From: Emcibacter sp.
GTDB lineage: Bacteria > Pseudomonadota > Alphaproteobacteria > Sphingomonadales > Emcibacteraceae
Length of the DNA stretch: 64,000 nt
NCBI GenBank assembly: GCA_021774785.1
Contig: JAJFIQ010000028.1
Location: 124,001-188,000 of the forward strand
Reading direction: 5' to 3'
The translations under genes were made by a program, and so were the position numbers. The notes under the pieces are model-generated. The model had not been told where the DNA came from. It made no database searches and was given only the letters and a program-made list of their open reading frames with translations. This document shows positions 10,079 to 18,820 of this stretch, one piece after another (position 1 is the stretch's first letter; each line of letters starts with the position of its first letter).

Positions 10079-11875
10079 TTACTGGCCTGTAAATTGCTCA
10101 GAATTCATGGTCATGCAGGTATCATCAAGTGATGCGACCAAGGCAAAGCTGGTATAAACACTGGGCAATTCATAACGAAAGAAGAACCGACAGGCCGCCA
10201 GTTTTCCCTCATAAAAATCCGCCTCGCCTGAATCTTCTTCCAATCCTTTATTGGCGGCAAACCCCTGTTTAAGCCATAACCAGGCCACAACAACATGACC
10301 GAAAGCATCCAGATACGCCGTCGCATTAGCCAGCATCAAATTGATATTATCCGTCCCGGCGACTATTATTGCCGTATTTTTCAATTCTTCAAACGCGGCT
10401 CCAAGCTCATTTGCGTAGCCGGACAGGCGATCGACCTCACGCGCCTCATTCATAGTTTGTTGAATGACCTGTTCCAAAGCGTGAAGCGCGGCCCCACCCT
10501 TCATGCGGACTTTGCGGCCCAAAAGGTCAATACCGTGTATGGCGTAAGTTCCCTCATGGATATGATTAAGCCGGTTATCCCGGTAAAAACGCTCCACCGG
10601 ATATTCCCGTGTATAGCCATAGCCCCCCAATATCTGAATGGCATGTTTATTGGCCTCAAGGCAAAATTCCGACGGCCATGATTTGGCGATCGGGGTCAGG
10701 ATATCCAGAAGCAAGCCAAGGCGTGCCTTATCCGTATCATCATCAGCCACCGCCTGTTTATCAATCAGTCCCGCACAATATGTTACCAGTGACAGGCCAC
10801 CTTCCACGTAAGCCTTCTGTGCCATAAGCATACGTTTCACATCGGCATGCTCTATTATCATAACCTGCGGAGATTCGGGGTCTTTCTCATGGGGGTGACG
10901 TCCCTGTGGCCGGTTGCGTGCATAATCCAGTGAATAGAGATAACCCGCCAGACCCGACATTACAGCACCGGACCCCACAGCGGTTCGCGCTTCATTCATC
11001 ATATGAAACATATAAGACAACCCCTTGTGTGGCTCCCCTATGAGCGTGCCATGACAAGCACCATTTTCGCCAAAATTAAGCAGGGCATTAGTCGTTCCCC
11101 GATGGCCCATTTTATGATTTAAACCGGCTAGGGCAATATTGTTATTCTCGCCAAGTGATCCATCAGTGTTAACCCGGATTTTAGGCACAATGAACAAAGA
11201 AAGTCCCTTAACCCCAGCCGGACCGCCGGGAATCCGTGCCAGAACCATATGGACAATATTCTCTGAAATATTCTGATCACCACCCGAAATCCACATTTTA
11301 GTTCCTGTGATGAGATAGCGTCCCTCGCCATCCTCCACGGCTTTGGTGCGAATATCCGACAAAGACGACCCTGCCTGTGGTTCGGACAGACACATAGTAC
11401 CATACCAACGCCCCTCCAGCATGGGCGGCAGATACAGGTTCTTTTGTTCTTCATTGCCATAGGCCTCAAGCATATTGGCATTGGCCTGTGTCAGGAACGG
11501 ATAGCCCGCAATACCAATATTGGCACAGGTGAAAATACCGCCCAGAGCAGAACTGACCATGAATGGCATCTGCATGCCCCCCAATTTCTCGTCAAAGGGA
11601 GCCGAAAAAAAACCTGCTTCACGGTAAGCGTCGAGCGCCTCTTTAACTTCGGGGATGATATGCACTTGTTCACCATCAAAGGTCGGCTCATTTGCATCAA
11701 GCTTTGCAGCACAGGGCAGAAATTTATCTTCAGCAATGGTTTGAGCCGTATCAAGCACAGCCGTCACCACTTCCCGGTCATAATCACCATAACGTGTTGT
11801 CGCCAGAAGCCGGTCAAGGTCAAAGACCTCATACATCAGGAAATCCAAATCCCGACGGTTCACAATCATGGACAT
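10079..11875 (-). CDS. Acyl-CoA dehydrogenase, long (about 600-residue) type
   Basis: FAD-dependent alpha,beta-dehydrogenation of an acyl-CoA. The 598 residues show the order N-terminal helical domain, the middle-domain motif GTMCLSEPQAGSSLSDI, KMWISGGDQN, the C-terminal helical domain with QILGGYGYTREYPVERFYRD, and an HEGTYAIHGIDLLGRKV tail followed by an extra C-terminal helical region. That extension places it with the large FadE/DmdC-like class. DmdC (methylmercaptopropionyl-CoA dehydrogenase) has this length and is common in marine alphaproteobacteria, but nothing here settles the substrate. It converges with the Fe-S protein gene (2-nt gap) and lies just downstream of the DUF1499 gene, although that gene ends beyond its start. 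Confidence 0.9.
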   Translation of the reverse strand: MSMIVNRRDLDFLMYEVFDLDRLLATTRYGDYDREVVTAVLDTAQTIAEDKFLPCAAKLDANEPTFDGEQVHIIPEVKEALDAYREAGFFSAPFDEKLGGMQMPFMVSSALGGIFTCANIGIAGYPFLTQANANMLEAYGNEEQKNLYLPPMLEGRWYGTMCLSEPQAGSSLSDIRTKAVEDGEGRYLITGTKMWISGGDQNISENIVHMVLARIPGGPAGVKGLSLFIVPKIRVNTDGSLGENNNIALAGLNHKMGHRGTTNALLNFGENGACHGTLIGEPHKGLSYMFHMMNEARTAVGSGAVMSGLAGYLYSLDYARNRPQGRHPHEKDPESPQVMIIEHADVKRMLMAQKAYVEGGLSLVTYCAGLIDKQAVADDDTDKARLGLLLDILTPIAKSWPSEFCLEANKHAIQILGGYGYTREYPVERFYRDNRLNHIHEGTYAIHGIDLLGRKVRMKGGAALHALEQVIQQTMNEAREVDRLSGYANELGAAFEELKNTAIIVAGTDNINLMLANATAYLDAFGHVVVAWLWLKQGFAANKGLEEDSGEADFYEGKLAACRFFFRYELPSVYTSFALVASLDDTCMTMNSEQFTGQ

Positions 11876-11893
11876 TATTTTACCCTTTTATCT

Positions 11894-12646
11894 TTATGGA
11901 GATGCTGAAAAAATTTTCTGAAAAGTCATAATTCTACTGGCATTTACCCCAAGGTCGCTCATGCCCACGCGGGAAACACTGCGCATATCTATCTGACTGC
12001 CGTTTTCGGTGGCTTTTACAATCACAACCACATCATCTGCAAAGGCAAACCATAAGCTATGATCCGTGGCCTCAAAACGCATGGCAGAAGCGTCGACGCC
12101 GGTAATGTCCCAACCCATTTTACCGGCAACATCCAATGCCTTGGTAAAGGCCTGCTCCTGCTGATCTGAGATCATAAGCGGTGCTATGTCAGGATAAAAC
12201 TCTTTCTGTATGGCAGCCAATTTATCTCCTTCATATACCAGACTATTGGCACCCTCGCCCCGTTTACCCACAAGCGCAATAAAAAGCGGTGGGTTTGTCA
12301 TATCTGTTGTGATGTCATGGATAGAGGGAACGCCGCCGCCCCCTGACAGGCGCAAATAACCAACGGGTGAGGCAAGCAATAAGCCAATGAGCAATGACAA
12401 TACTCCCTTACCCATACCGCCTCTTTTTTTGTTCATGGCAATCATTATGATAACGATCAATGATAGCCCCGCCAAAGCCAGACCGCCCATAAAACCGGCC
12501 TTCATGGATAATATAAACCCATCAAGCGGCGACCATAACCCCATATGAACCCCCGGCCCTCCGGCCAGTACTACCAGCATCAGCAATAGAGCCAGAATCC
12601 ATAAAATACGTGCACCAAGAAATATCTTTTTTTGACCCAAAATCAT
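11894..12646 (-). CDS. DUF1499 family membrane protein
   Basis: A 250-residue protein with three predicted membrane helices in the first 115 residues (LWILALLLMLVVLAGG, GGLALAGLSLIVIIMIAM, VLSLLIGLLLASPVGYL). A soluble DUF1499 domain follows, containing MGWDITGVDASAMRFEAT and IDMRSVSRVGMSDLGVNA. The RSRVG-like motif with the GxND/DLGVNA tail is the hallmark of DUF1499, whose biochemical function is unknown. It lies between the sugar dehydrogenase and acyl-CoA dehydrogenase genes on the same strand (22 nt and 19 nt gaps), so it may share their transcript. Confidence 0.82.
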   Translation of the reverse strand: MILGQKKIFLGARILWILALLLMLVVLAGGPGVHMGLWSPLDGFILSMKAGFMGGLALAGLSLIVIIMIAMNKKRGGMGKGVLSLLIGLLLASPVGYLRLSGGGGVPSIHDITTDMTNPPLFIALVGKRGEGANSLVYEGDKLAAIQKEFYPDIAPLMISDQQEQAFTKALDVAGKMGWDITGVDASAMRFEATDHSLWFAFADDVVVIVKATENGSQIDMRSVSRVGMSDLGVNASRIMTFQKIFSASP

Positions 12647-12667
12647 TATAAATTCCCATTTCTATTT

Positions 12668-14086
12668 TTACATATCAGGCGATAAGCGTATAATCAATGA
12701 AGGGCTGTTGGCAAGGACATATATGGCACCATCCGGGCCAACCGTGATGCCGCGCAACCTAGCCACCCCCTTCAGTATTATTTCCTCTTTAACAACTTTG
12801 TCACCGTCAAGCACCAGACGTCTTAAATCTTTATATTTAAGGGAAGTGACGAATAAGTTATTTTTCCATTTTGGAAACAAATTACCATTATAAAAATCAA
12901 TGTCGCTTACGGCTATTGAAGGCGTCCAGTAATGAGCCGGTTGTTCCATGCCATCCTTCGCTGTAAATTCCGTGATTATTGATCCATCATAATTTACACC
13001 ATAGGTAATTTCAGGCCAGCCGAAATTTTTAGCCCGCCGGATATGGTTTAATTCATCGCCGCCCATGGGGCCATGCTCCGTTGCCCAGATTTCTTTAGTG
13101 ATGGGATGCACTGACATACCCTGCTGATTTCTATGGCCGTAGCTGAATATGGACGGGATCGCCCCTTTACGGTTTACAAAAGGGTTATCTTTTGGAATTG
13201 TCCCATCTTTATGAATTCGATGAAGTTTTCCATTGGGCCATGTGACATCCTGTGCCTGTTCTTTGGCACCGCGATCACCAACAGTAAAATACAGATAGCC
13301 ATCTTTGTCGAAAACAATCCGGGAACCATAATGATGGCGCGTGGCAGAATAGCGCTCCTCCGGTGCCTGAAATAAAACCTGTTGGTCGACCCATTTACCA
13401 TCCTTTATGTGTCCACGAATGATACGGGTCATGGCACCGGCTGTTTTCTCGCCCTTCTTCTTTTTCAGTTCATGGCTATAGGAAAGATACACCCACCCAT
13501 TTTTTGCATAATCCGGGTCAAGCATTACATCAAGCAAGCCGGACTGACCTATATTTGTAATGTTGTCGGGAATGCCTTTAATTGCTTCTTCATTGATTTT
13601 GCCATTCTGCATTTGATAAAGCTTGCCAACCTTATCGGTAACCAATGCACTATTTTCATTAATGAAGGCTATGGACCATGGCTCAACAAGGCTGTCATCG
13701 AGTATTTCCAGTTTGAAACCGTGTAATTCACTATTCACATGCGTTGGAATTTCTGGGTATTTTATGGACGAACTTTTATCGACATCCATAATATAGGTGA
13801 CGACTGATTTAATTTCATCATCATTCAGGACATCTTTCCACGCAGGCATTTCCAGATTAGCTATACCAAATTTTACATTAGAACCGATGGCCCAGTCTTC
13901 GTCGCCGTAATTCCACACATGATCAATAAAACTGCTTCCTATGGCCCCTTGCAATTCCGCGCCATGACATTCTACACAATGTTGCTGATAGATTTTTTTA
14001 CCTTGTGGGGCATCAGCCTTCGTTGCGATGGACGTTGCAACCATGATGGTAAGAAATGTTATATTCAACCGCGAAAGAAATTTCAT
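12668..14086 (-). CDS. Cytochrome c-PQQ-dependent sugar (aldose/sorbosone-type) dehydrogenase fusion
   Basis: Exported 472-residue protein. A hydrophobic signal peptide of about 25 residues is followed by a class I cytochrome c domain with the heme motif CVECH (Cys37, Cys40, His41). A soluble glucose/sorbosone-dehydrogenase-type six-bladed propeller then runs from about residue 115 to the end, with ATEHGPMGGDELNHI and GWPEITYG motifs typical of the PQQ-binding family. Fusion to a heme domain suggests oxidised sugars feed electrons directly to the periplasmic respiratory chain. The ATG at 14086 is preferred over the GTG nine bases upstream because AGGTGG stands at correct spacing. The sugar substrate is not evident. 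Confidence 0.85.
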   Translation of the reverse strand: MKFLSRLNITFLTIMVATSIATKADAPQGKKIYQQHCVECHGAELQGAIGSSFIDHVWNYGDEDWAIGSNVKFGIANLEMPAWKDVLNDDEIKSVVTYIMDVDKSSSIKYPEIPTHVNSELHGFKLEILDDSLVEPWSIAFINENSALVTDKVGKLYQMQNGKINEEAIKGIPDNITNIGQSGLLDVMLDPDYAKNGWVYLSYSHELKKKKGEKTAGAMTRIIRGHIKDGKWVDQQVLFQAPEERYSATRHHYGSRIVFDKDGYLYFTVGDRGAKEQAQDVTWPNGKLHRIHKDGTIPKDNPFVNRKGAIPSIFSYGHRNQQGMSVHPITKEIWATEHGPMGGDELNHIRRAKNFGWPEITYGVNYDGSIITEFTAKDGMEQPAHYWTPSIAVSDIDFYNGNLFPKWKNNLFVTSLKYKDLRRLVLDGDKVVKEEIILKGVARLRGITVGPDGAIYVLANSPSLIIRLSPDM

Positions 14087-14235
14087 ATTACCCACCTATT
14101 TATCATTTTTCCGTACAATAACAGCACCGGTGAGCACAGGCAAATTTATATTTTTTACGTTGTCTATTTTTGCCTTATTTATGATATATTATTATGGAAA
14201 AATGGCTCGGAAGAAGAATAAACAGAGGATTCAAT

Positions 14236-15132
14236 ATGCGTTTTACATCACTTAAAGCAGTTTTCATTCCACTGGCATTATTGCTATTTTCACAACAGGG
14301 TTTTTCCCAAACTGAAGAAGAAAACGATGCAAAATTTGCCTCGACAGAACTTCTGGTTGAGACTTTCATTGCCAGCGAAAGCCAGGCGGTAAAAGATGCA
14401 GAAGCAGCCGTTGAAGATGCTGAAGTCGCCGTTGCAGATGCTACAGCAGGCAGCCCTGAACTTATCGAAGCAGAAAACGCGCTGGAAGCGGCAAAAATCA
14501 GCCTAGAACAAGCCACGCTGGCTAATAGCGAAGAAACTGACCTGATAACAGATCTGGTCGGTAAATTATCTGAAGAGCAGATTCTGGCCTTTAACCGTTC
14601 TTTGAACAATAGTTTACATAATCAATTCCCGGTTGATCTGAACGCCGATATTCTTCAAGCCGCCCTTGATGGCGAATATGACAAAAAGCAAATTATTTTC
14701 CTGACCAAGGCCTATGAAGAGGAGGCCAAATTCCTCAGCCTCGCCGAGAAATTTGAAGCAAAAGCTGAAGAAACCGGTGATGATAAATTTCTTAGACAAG
14801 CTGACCGCATGACAGCAAAAGCGGAAACTAGCAAAGAAAAATTTCTCTCCAGAATTGATCGTGATAACAGCGATATCAGCGAGGGTGAAAATCTTTCCCG
14901 TCAGGAAAGCAGGGAGGCTTCCCGTGAGGCCCGCGCCGCGGCCAAAGAAACAGCACAGGAAGCACGTATAGCTGCCAAAGAAACGGCGCGTGAAGCCCGG
15001 GACTTAGCAAAAGATGTTGCCAGAGAAGCCCGTGACGCTGCGAAAGAAGCCGCTAAGGAAGCCCGTGAGGCAGCAAGAGAAAATGCCCGGGAAAATGCTA
15101 AAGAAAATTCACGCGGTAGCAATGATGGTTAA
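14236..15132 (+). CDS. Secreted, highly helical Ala/Glu/Lys/Arg-rich protein with LEA-like 11-residue repeats
   Basis: No enzyme family recognised. The 298 residues begin with a clear signal peptide (MRFTSLKAVFIPLALLLFSQ, cleavage likely after FSQ). An acidic, alanine-rich coiled-coil region follows (VKDAEAAVEDAEVAVADATA, residues about 54-75), then a middle region (residues about 120-220) of charged helices, and a C-terminal tail of 11-residue repeats. The start at 14236 is chosen for the signal peptide and the AGAGGA ribosome site; an ATG at 14194 would add an unlikely leader. Composition and the 11-mer period recall group 3 LEA and other amphipathic surface-binding proteins. A periplasmic stress-protectant or envelope-binding role is inference. 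It stands alone, divergent from the sugar dehydrogenase. Confidence 0.8.
   Translation: MRFTSLKAVFIPLALLLFSQQGFSQTEEENDAKFASTELLVETFIASESQAVKDAEAAVEDAEVAVADATAGSPELIEAENALEAAKISLEQATLANSEETDLITDLVGKLSEEQILAFNRSLNNSLHNQFPVDLNADILQAALDGEYDKKQIIFLTKAYEEEAKFLSLAEKFEAKAEETGDDKFLRQADRMTAKAETSKEKFLSRIDRDNSDISEGENLSRQESREASREARAAAKETAQEARIAAKETAREARDLAKDVAREARDAAKEAAKEAREAARENARENAKENSRGSNDG
14938..15102 (+). repeat. Five tandem 33-nt / 11-residue repeats inside the secreted helical protein
   Basis: Five contiguous units translate as AAKETAQEARI, AAKETAREARD, LAKDVAREARD, AAKEAAKEARE and AARENARENAK. The period is exactly 11 residues. The DNA units are diverged, with synonymous changes throughout, so the repeat is maintained at protein level rather than being a fresh slippage array. 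A weaker sixth unit precedes it (ESREASREARA). Confidence 0.88.
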
Positions 15133-15245
15133 TCGCCATAATAAAATATTAGTATTAGATTAACCAATCATATGTTAGCTTGAATTGAACATAATTATTA
15201 TTGAACCAAAACAGTAGAATATAATATCTAGTTAGTGAGTATCCT

Positions 15246-15761
15246 GTGGCATATAATGATGGCAATCTTGTAGAAAGTTTCTCTATTGATGACCTTCCTA
15301 GTGATATTTTGAAGGACATCTATCAATATTGGCTTGTCATGAAGGGAGACCGCGACATGCCAAGCCGCGAAGATTTACACCCTTCCGATATCGTCAGCCT
15401 CCTGCCCTATGTGAGTCTTATTGATGTGGAACATGATACACAAAGATATAAAATGCGGCTGGTTGGTACCGAAACGGTAAACGCCTTAGGAAAAGATATA
15501 ACTGGAAAATATCTGGATGAACTTCCCGAAATTGAAAGACACCTTAAGGGAAGATATGAGTGGATATTAAAAAATAAACGCCCCTATATTATTACTGATA
15601 AATTACGCTGGTCCAGCAAATCATTCTTGCGCTTTTGTTCACTTGGATTACCCCTTTCCAATGATGATCAGAATGTGGATATCATTATGTATGGGTCCTA
15701 TTTTAAAATCCCCAATGAAGAACGGGCAGAATATCCCGCAGGATACGACTGGAAAGCATAA
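15246..15761 (+). CDS. PAS_5-type (DUF1457-like) PAS domain protein
   Basis: A 171-residue single-domain protein. The core (LKDIYQYWLVMKGDRDMPSR, then DIVSLLPYVSLIDVE, YKMRLVGTETVNALGKDITG and LPLSNDDQNVDIIMYG) matches the pattern of the small alphaproteobacterial PAS_5 proteins, which usually lack an output domain and have no assigned function. The frame opens with GTG at 15246 and no clear ribosome site precedes it; an ATG start would remove about 33 residues of conserved sequence, so the GTG is kept. It stands between the LEA-like gene and arsR, and shows no obvious link to either. Confidence 0.75.
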   Translation: MAYNDGNLVESFSIDDLPSDILKDIYQYWLVMKGDRDMPSREDLHPSDIVSLLPYVSLIDVEHDTQRYKMRLVGTETVNALGKDITGKYLDELPEIERHLKGRYEWILKNKRPYIITDKLRWSSKSFLRFCSLGLPLSNDDQNVDIIMYGSYFKIPNEERAEYPAGYDWKA

Positions 15762-15773
15762 ATCACAGAAATG

Positions 15774-16100
15774 CTACGTTTTAACCAGTGAAATAATTTC
15801 ACCGCAATTTTCAACCTGCCCGTTACAACAATCCTGTAACATAAAGCGAATTAAAACCCCCATATGATCTAGATTGGCAGTATAGTGAATTTCCCTTTGC
15901 TGCCGTGTCGATTTTAACAGTCCCGCGCGCTTTAATATCCCTAAGTGCCCTGATAACGTTGACGGTACAATATCCAGCATGCGAGATATTTCCCCAACGG
16001 GAAGCCCGTGTGGTTCCTTGCTAACCAGCAAACGAAATATCGCCAGTCGACTGTCCTGCGCCAGTGCAGAAAAATTTTCTATGGCAAGATCCTGATTCAT
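15774..16100 (-). CDS. arsR: ArsR-family arsenite-responsive repressor
   Basis: Winged-helix repressor of 108 residues; MNQDLAIENFSALAQDSRLA is a typical ArsR N-terminus, so I take the ATG at 16100 rather than the one at 16151. The recognition helix is in VPSTLSGHLGILKRAGLL. Instead of the classic CxC in the DNA-binding helix, it has a C-terminal triad Cys91-Cys92-Cys99 (DCCNGQVENCG), resembling the As(III) site of the Acidithiobacillus ferrooxidans ArsR type. It is transcribed divergently from acr3 and very likely represses both. No ribosome site is obvious. Confidence 0.88.
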   Translation of the reverse strand: MNQDLAIENFSALAQDSRLAIFRLLVSKEPHGLPVGEISRMLDIVPSTLSGHLGILKRAGLLKSTRQQREIHYTANLDHMGVLIRFMLQDCCNGQVENCGEIISLVKT

Positions 16101-16103
16101 AGA

Positions 16104-16177
16104 TCGATAATATCCGAATAATCGAAATTTCCAAGGCAAATATATTGACATTTCGATATGTGCCGTAGTATCAAATA
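16104..16177. promoter_or_regulatory. arsR-acr3 divergent promoter with TCGAT inverted repeats
   Basis: The 105-nt gap between the divergent starts contains an imperfect palindrome with TCGAT/ATCGA ends (16104-16125). It also has a perfect 8-bp inverted pair, ATCGAAAT (16121-16128) and ATTTCGAT (16150-16157). A TTGACA -35 element (16145-16150) with a TATCAA-like -10 about 18 nt downstream could drive acr3, so the right arm of the pair sits inside the promoter spacer. That is where an ArsR operator would be expected. Confidence 0.55.
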
Positions 16178-16205
16178 ACTAGATAAGGATAATTGGTATA
16201 AGCAT

Positions 16206-17231
16206 ATGGGTGTTTTTGAACGATATTTATCACTTTGGGTCGGGCTATGTATTATCGTAGGGGTCATTTTCGGTAATCTGATACCAGATGCCTTTCTCAA
16301 AATTGCTGATCTGGAATTTGCCCATGTGAATATGGTGGTCGCGGTTCTGATCTGGGTCATGATCTATCCCATGATGGTTCAGATCGATTTTTCTGCGGTA
16401 AAAGACGTTGGTAAACGCCCCAAGGGACTGATATTGACACTGGTCATCAACTGGTTGATCAAACCCTTTTCCATGGCTGCTTTAGGCTGGTTGTTTTTCA
16501 AGGTTATTTTTGTTGACCTTGTGGACCCCCAGACGGCCAGTGAATATATCGCAGGCATGATATTACTGGGGGTTGCCCCCTGTACAGCCATGGTATTTGT
16601 CTGGAGCCAATTGGTCAAAGGTGACCCCAACTACACCCTCGTACAAGTATCTGTCAATGACCTTATAATGATATTTGCCTTTGCCCCCATTGCCGCATTC
16701 CTCTTGGGGGTTAGCGATATTGCAGTACCGTGGGAAACTCTTCTGTTATCGGTTGTTTTATATGTGCTGCTGCCATTGGTTGCCGGATATTTCACCCGCA
16801 AAAAACTGGACCGCAAGAATGATCACAATCACCTGAACCATTTTATTCAGCGGCTTAAACCCTGGTCTATGGTGGGATTACTGGCAACAGTGGTTCTTTT
16901 GTTTGGCTTTCAAGCCCAAACCATCATCAGTCAACCCTTAGCTATAATACTCATTGCCATACCCCTGCTTCTACAGACATACGGCATATTCGTGATCGCT
17001 TACGGCAGCGCCAAATTTATGAAGCTGTCCCATGATATTGCCGCACCAGCCTGCCTTATCGGCACATCCAATTTCTTTGAATTAGCCGTTGCGGTTGCTA
17101 TATCACTATTTGGACTGCATTCAGGAGCGGCCCTTGCCACCGTTGTCGGTGTATTGGTTGAGGTTCCCGTTATGTTGTCACTGGTTGCTATCGCCAACCG
17201 TACCCGCCATTGGTTTACTCCACAGCAATAA
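16206..17231 (+). CDS. acr3: ACR3-family arsenite efflux transporter
   Basis: Inner-membrane As(III) exporter of the bile-acid/arsenite/riboflavin transporter superfamily, with about ten hydrophobic helices in 341 residues. The signature cysteine is Cys126 in [15 protein letters not shown], followed by the [14 protein letters not shown] motif of TM5, both diagnostic of ACR3. The ATG at 16206 lacks a close ribosome site (AAGGA is about 16 nt upstream). No arsenate reductase or other ars gene is adjacent, so this is a minimal repressor-pump module. Its 3' end overlaps the amidohydrolase gene on the opposite strand by 17 bp. Confidence 0.93.
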   Translation: MGVFERYLSLWVGLCIIVGVIFGNLIPDAFLKIADLEFAHVNMVVAVLIWVMIYPMMVQIDFSAVKDVGKRPKGLILTLVINWLIKPFSMAALGWLFFKVIFVDLVDPQTASEYIAGMILLGVAPCTAMVFVWSQLVKGDPNYTLVQVSVNDLIMIFAFAPIAAFLLGVSDIAVPWETLLLSVVLYVLLPLVAGYFTRKKLDRKNDHNHLNHFIQRLKPWSMVGLLATVVLLFGFQAQTIISQPLAIILIAIPLLLQTYGIFVIAYGSAKFMKLSHDIAAPACLIGTSNFFELAVAVAISLFGLHSGAALATVVGVLVEVPVMLSLVAIANRTRHWFTPQQ

Positions 17232-18540
17232 CGCCGCGAACCATAACAAAACTAGGGTCTAGCAATGTGGCAATATCATTAAGAGGATTACCAGAGGATG
17301 CTATAATATCCGCAGATTTTCCAGCCGCCAAAGTGCCAATGCTATCCGGCATGCCCATGAGGTCGGCGGCACTAACGGTTGCTGAAATCAACACGTCTTT
17401 TTCGCTCATTCCGGCCTTGACCATCAACAGCAGTTCACGGCCATTGATGCCATGGTCACTGACACCACTATCGGTGCCAAAAGCAATTTTAACACCGCCT
17501 TTATAGGCCATATATAAAGCGTTAGCCATAACCGGACCAACACGCTTGGCTTTTGCCGCCACTTCGGGAATGAATGCCCCCGGTTTATTCACTGCGATAT
17601 AAGCCACGGTCTCCCCAGCAAGCAAAGTTGGTACCAGATAAGCACCTGTTTTCTTAAATAACTTAATACTTCCCTTGTCCATATATGACCCATGTTCAAT
17701 GGAATCCACCCCCGCCCTGAGTGCCGCATCGATGCCGCCCTTGCCGTGGGCATGAGCCGCCACTTTGCGTCCCATGGCATGGGCGCTCTGCACTATCGCT
17801 TTCTGTTCCGCATCGGTGAATTGCTGGCCAGTGCCAGTGGCAATCTTGCTCAACACACCGCCGGTCGCCACGTATTTTATCATATCAGCACCGTATTTTA
17901 TCTGGTTCCTGACAGCGCGGCGGCAATCGTCGGCCCCGTTACAAATCCCACTGTGCGGCGTGGCAAAAACATCCGGACGGAACCCGTTATCATCCCCATG
18001 ACCACCAAGCGGGGATATTGTCTTGCCGCCAGCAATAATGCGCGGCCCTTGAATTATGCCCTTGCGGATACTGTTCCGCAGTGCAAAGACCGCTTCCCGT
18101 GGCCCGCCCACATTTCGGATAGTTGTAAAACCGGCATTGAGTATCCGTCTGGCATAAACCGCACCCAAAAGGGCATATTCAGATTCGGTGGTGGTTACCG
18201 CAGCCTTGCGTGTATGGGCATCCAACTTATTCGTCACATGTGTGTGACTGTCGATCATCCCCGCCATGACAAACTGATCTGTTAAATTAATAATGCGCGC
18301 ATCTTCGGCACCAGCCACATCGGAAGGAGATATATAGCCGTCGCGAATTTCGACTATCTTGCCATTTTTTATTATAATAGTTTGCTGGGCTTTAACAGCT
18401 TTCCTAGCATCCGCCAGCAACGTCCCCGCATGTATGACCATCCATCGGTCGGCTTGTTCTGCCGCACTGACTAAGGAAATTGTCCCCAGTGAAACCCCAA
18501 TAGCAACCGCCATAAGAAACAGTTTTTTAAACATACTCAT
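17215..18540 (-). CDS. Exported imidazolonepropionase/prolidase-like amidohydrolase
   Basis: Metal-dependent hydrolase of 441 residues with a signal peptide ([20 protein letters not shown]), so it acts in the periplasm or outside. Ligands visible are HTH in [11 protein letters not shown], the carboxylatable lysine in [12 protein letters not shown], His in [12 protein letters not shown] and SIEHGSYMD, and the catalytic Asp in [12 protein letters not shown]. This layout belongs to the amidohydrolase group that includes Xaa-Pro dipeptidases and related exported enzymes. The true substrate cannot be read from the sequence. ATG at 18540 or 18534 are both possible; AGGG lies just upstream. Confidence 0.85.
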   Translation of the reverse strand: MSMFKKLFLMAVAIGVSLGTISLVSAAEQADRWMVIHAGTLLADARKAVKAQQTIIIKNGKIVEIRDGYISPSDVAGAEDARIINLTDQFVMAGMIDSHTHVTNKLDAHTRKAAVTTTESEYALLGAVYARRILNAGFTTIRNVGGPREAVFALRNSIRKGIIQGPRIIAGGKTISPLGGHGDDNGFRPDVFATPHSGICNGADDCRRAVRNQIKYGADMIKYVATGGVLSKIATGTGQQFTDAEQKAIVQSAHAMGRKVAAHAHGKGGIDAALRAGVDSIEHGSYMDKGSIKLFKKTGAYLVPTLLAGETVAYIAVNKPGAFIPEVAAKAKRVGPVMANALYMAYKGGVKIAFGTDSGVSDHGINGRELLLMVKAGMSEKDVLISATVSAADLMGMPDSIGTLAAGKSADIIASSGNPLNDIATLLDPSFVMVRGVIAVE

Positions 18541-18619
18541 TATCCCTATATATTACTTTAAAGGGATAGTATCTGTTTACGAAAAATGCACAAGAAAAAA
18601 AGCAACCCATTGATATTGC

Positions 18620-18724
18620 TTATATCAGAGTGAAGATACCGACGCCGATTAAAACCAAACCACCGCCGTATCCAATCCAGTGGCCGTTAGGAACAAGCTT
18701 TTCAAACAGTACAAATAATGGCAT
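18620..18724 (-). pseudogene. C-terminal remnant of a small-membrane-transporter gene (EamA/DMT-like)
   Basis: In the intergenic space a 34-codon frame encodes MPLFVLFEKLVPNGHWIGYG followed by GGLVLIGVGIFTLI and a stop. The pattern (an FEKLVP-type loop followed by a Gly-rich hydrophobic helix) resembles the last transmembrane hairpin of EamA/DMT-type transporters. No upstream coding continues it, and no ribosome site precedes the ATG, so I read it as a decayed fragment. Family assignment is tentative. Confidence 0.4.
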
Positions 18725-18742
18725 GAGTTAAAACTTATAGTA

Positions 18743-18777
18743 TTGACTCTTTATCTATCAATTTATACGATAAGATA
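18743..18777 (+). promoter_or_regulatory. Promoter with internal inverted repeat upstream of the PLP decarboxylase
   Basis: A TTGACT -35 (18743-18748), a 17-nt spacer and a TACGAT -10 (18766-18771) form a good sigma-70-type promoter. Within it, TATCT (18752-18756) and AGATA (18773-18777), extended inwards by ATC/GAT, form an imperfect inverted repeat. That would be a natural site for the TetR-family protein encoded in the same operon. Confidence 0.45.
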
Positions 18778-18820
18778 GAATTCAATAATATTTATACGGA
18801 ATCATACAAAGGAGCTATTC

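Noticed and set aside
14901-15122. Minus-strand Ser/Ala/Arg-rich frame across the LEA-like repeats
   Set aside because: It is the complement of the 11-residue repeat region; the composition simply mirrors the real gene.
15126-15166. Inverted repeat TGGTTAATC/GATTAACCA at the end of the LEA-like gene
   Set aside because: Arms are AT-rich, the loop is 23 nt and no T run follows, so it is not a credible intrinsic terminator.
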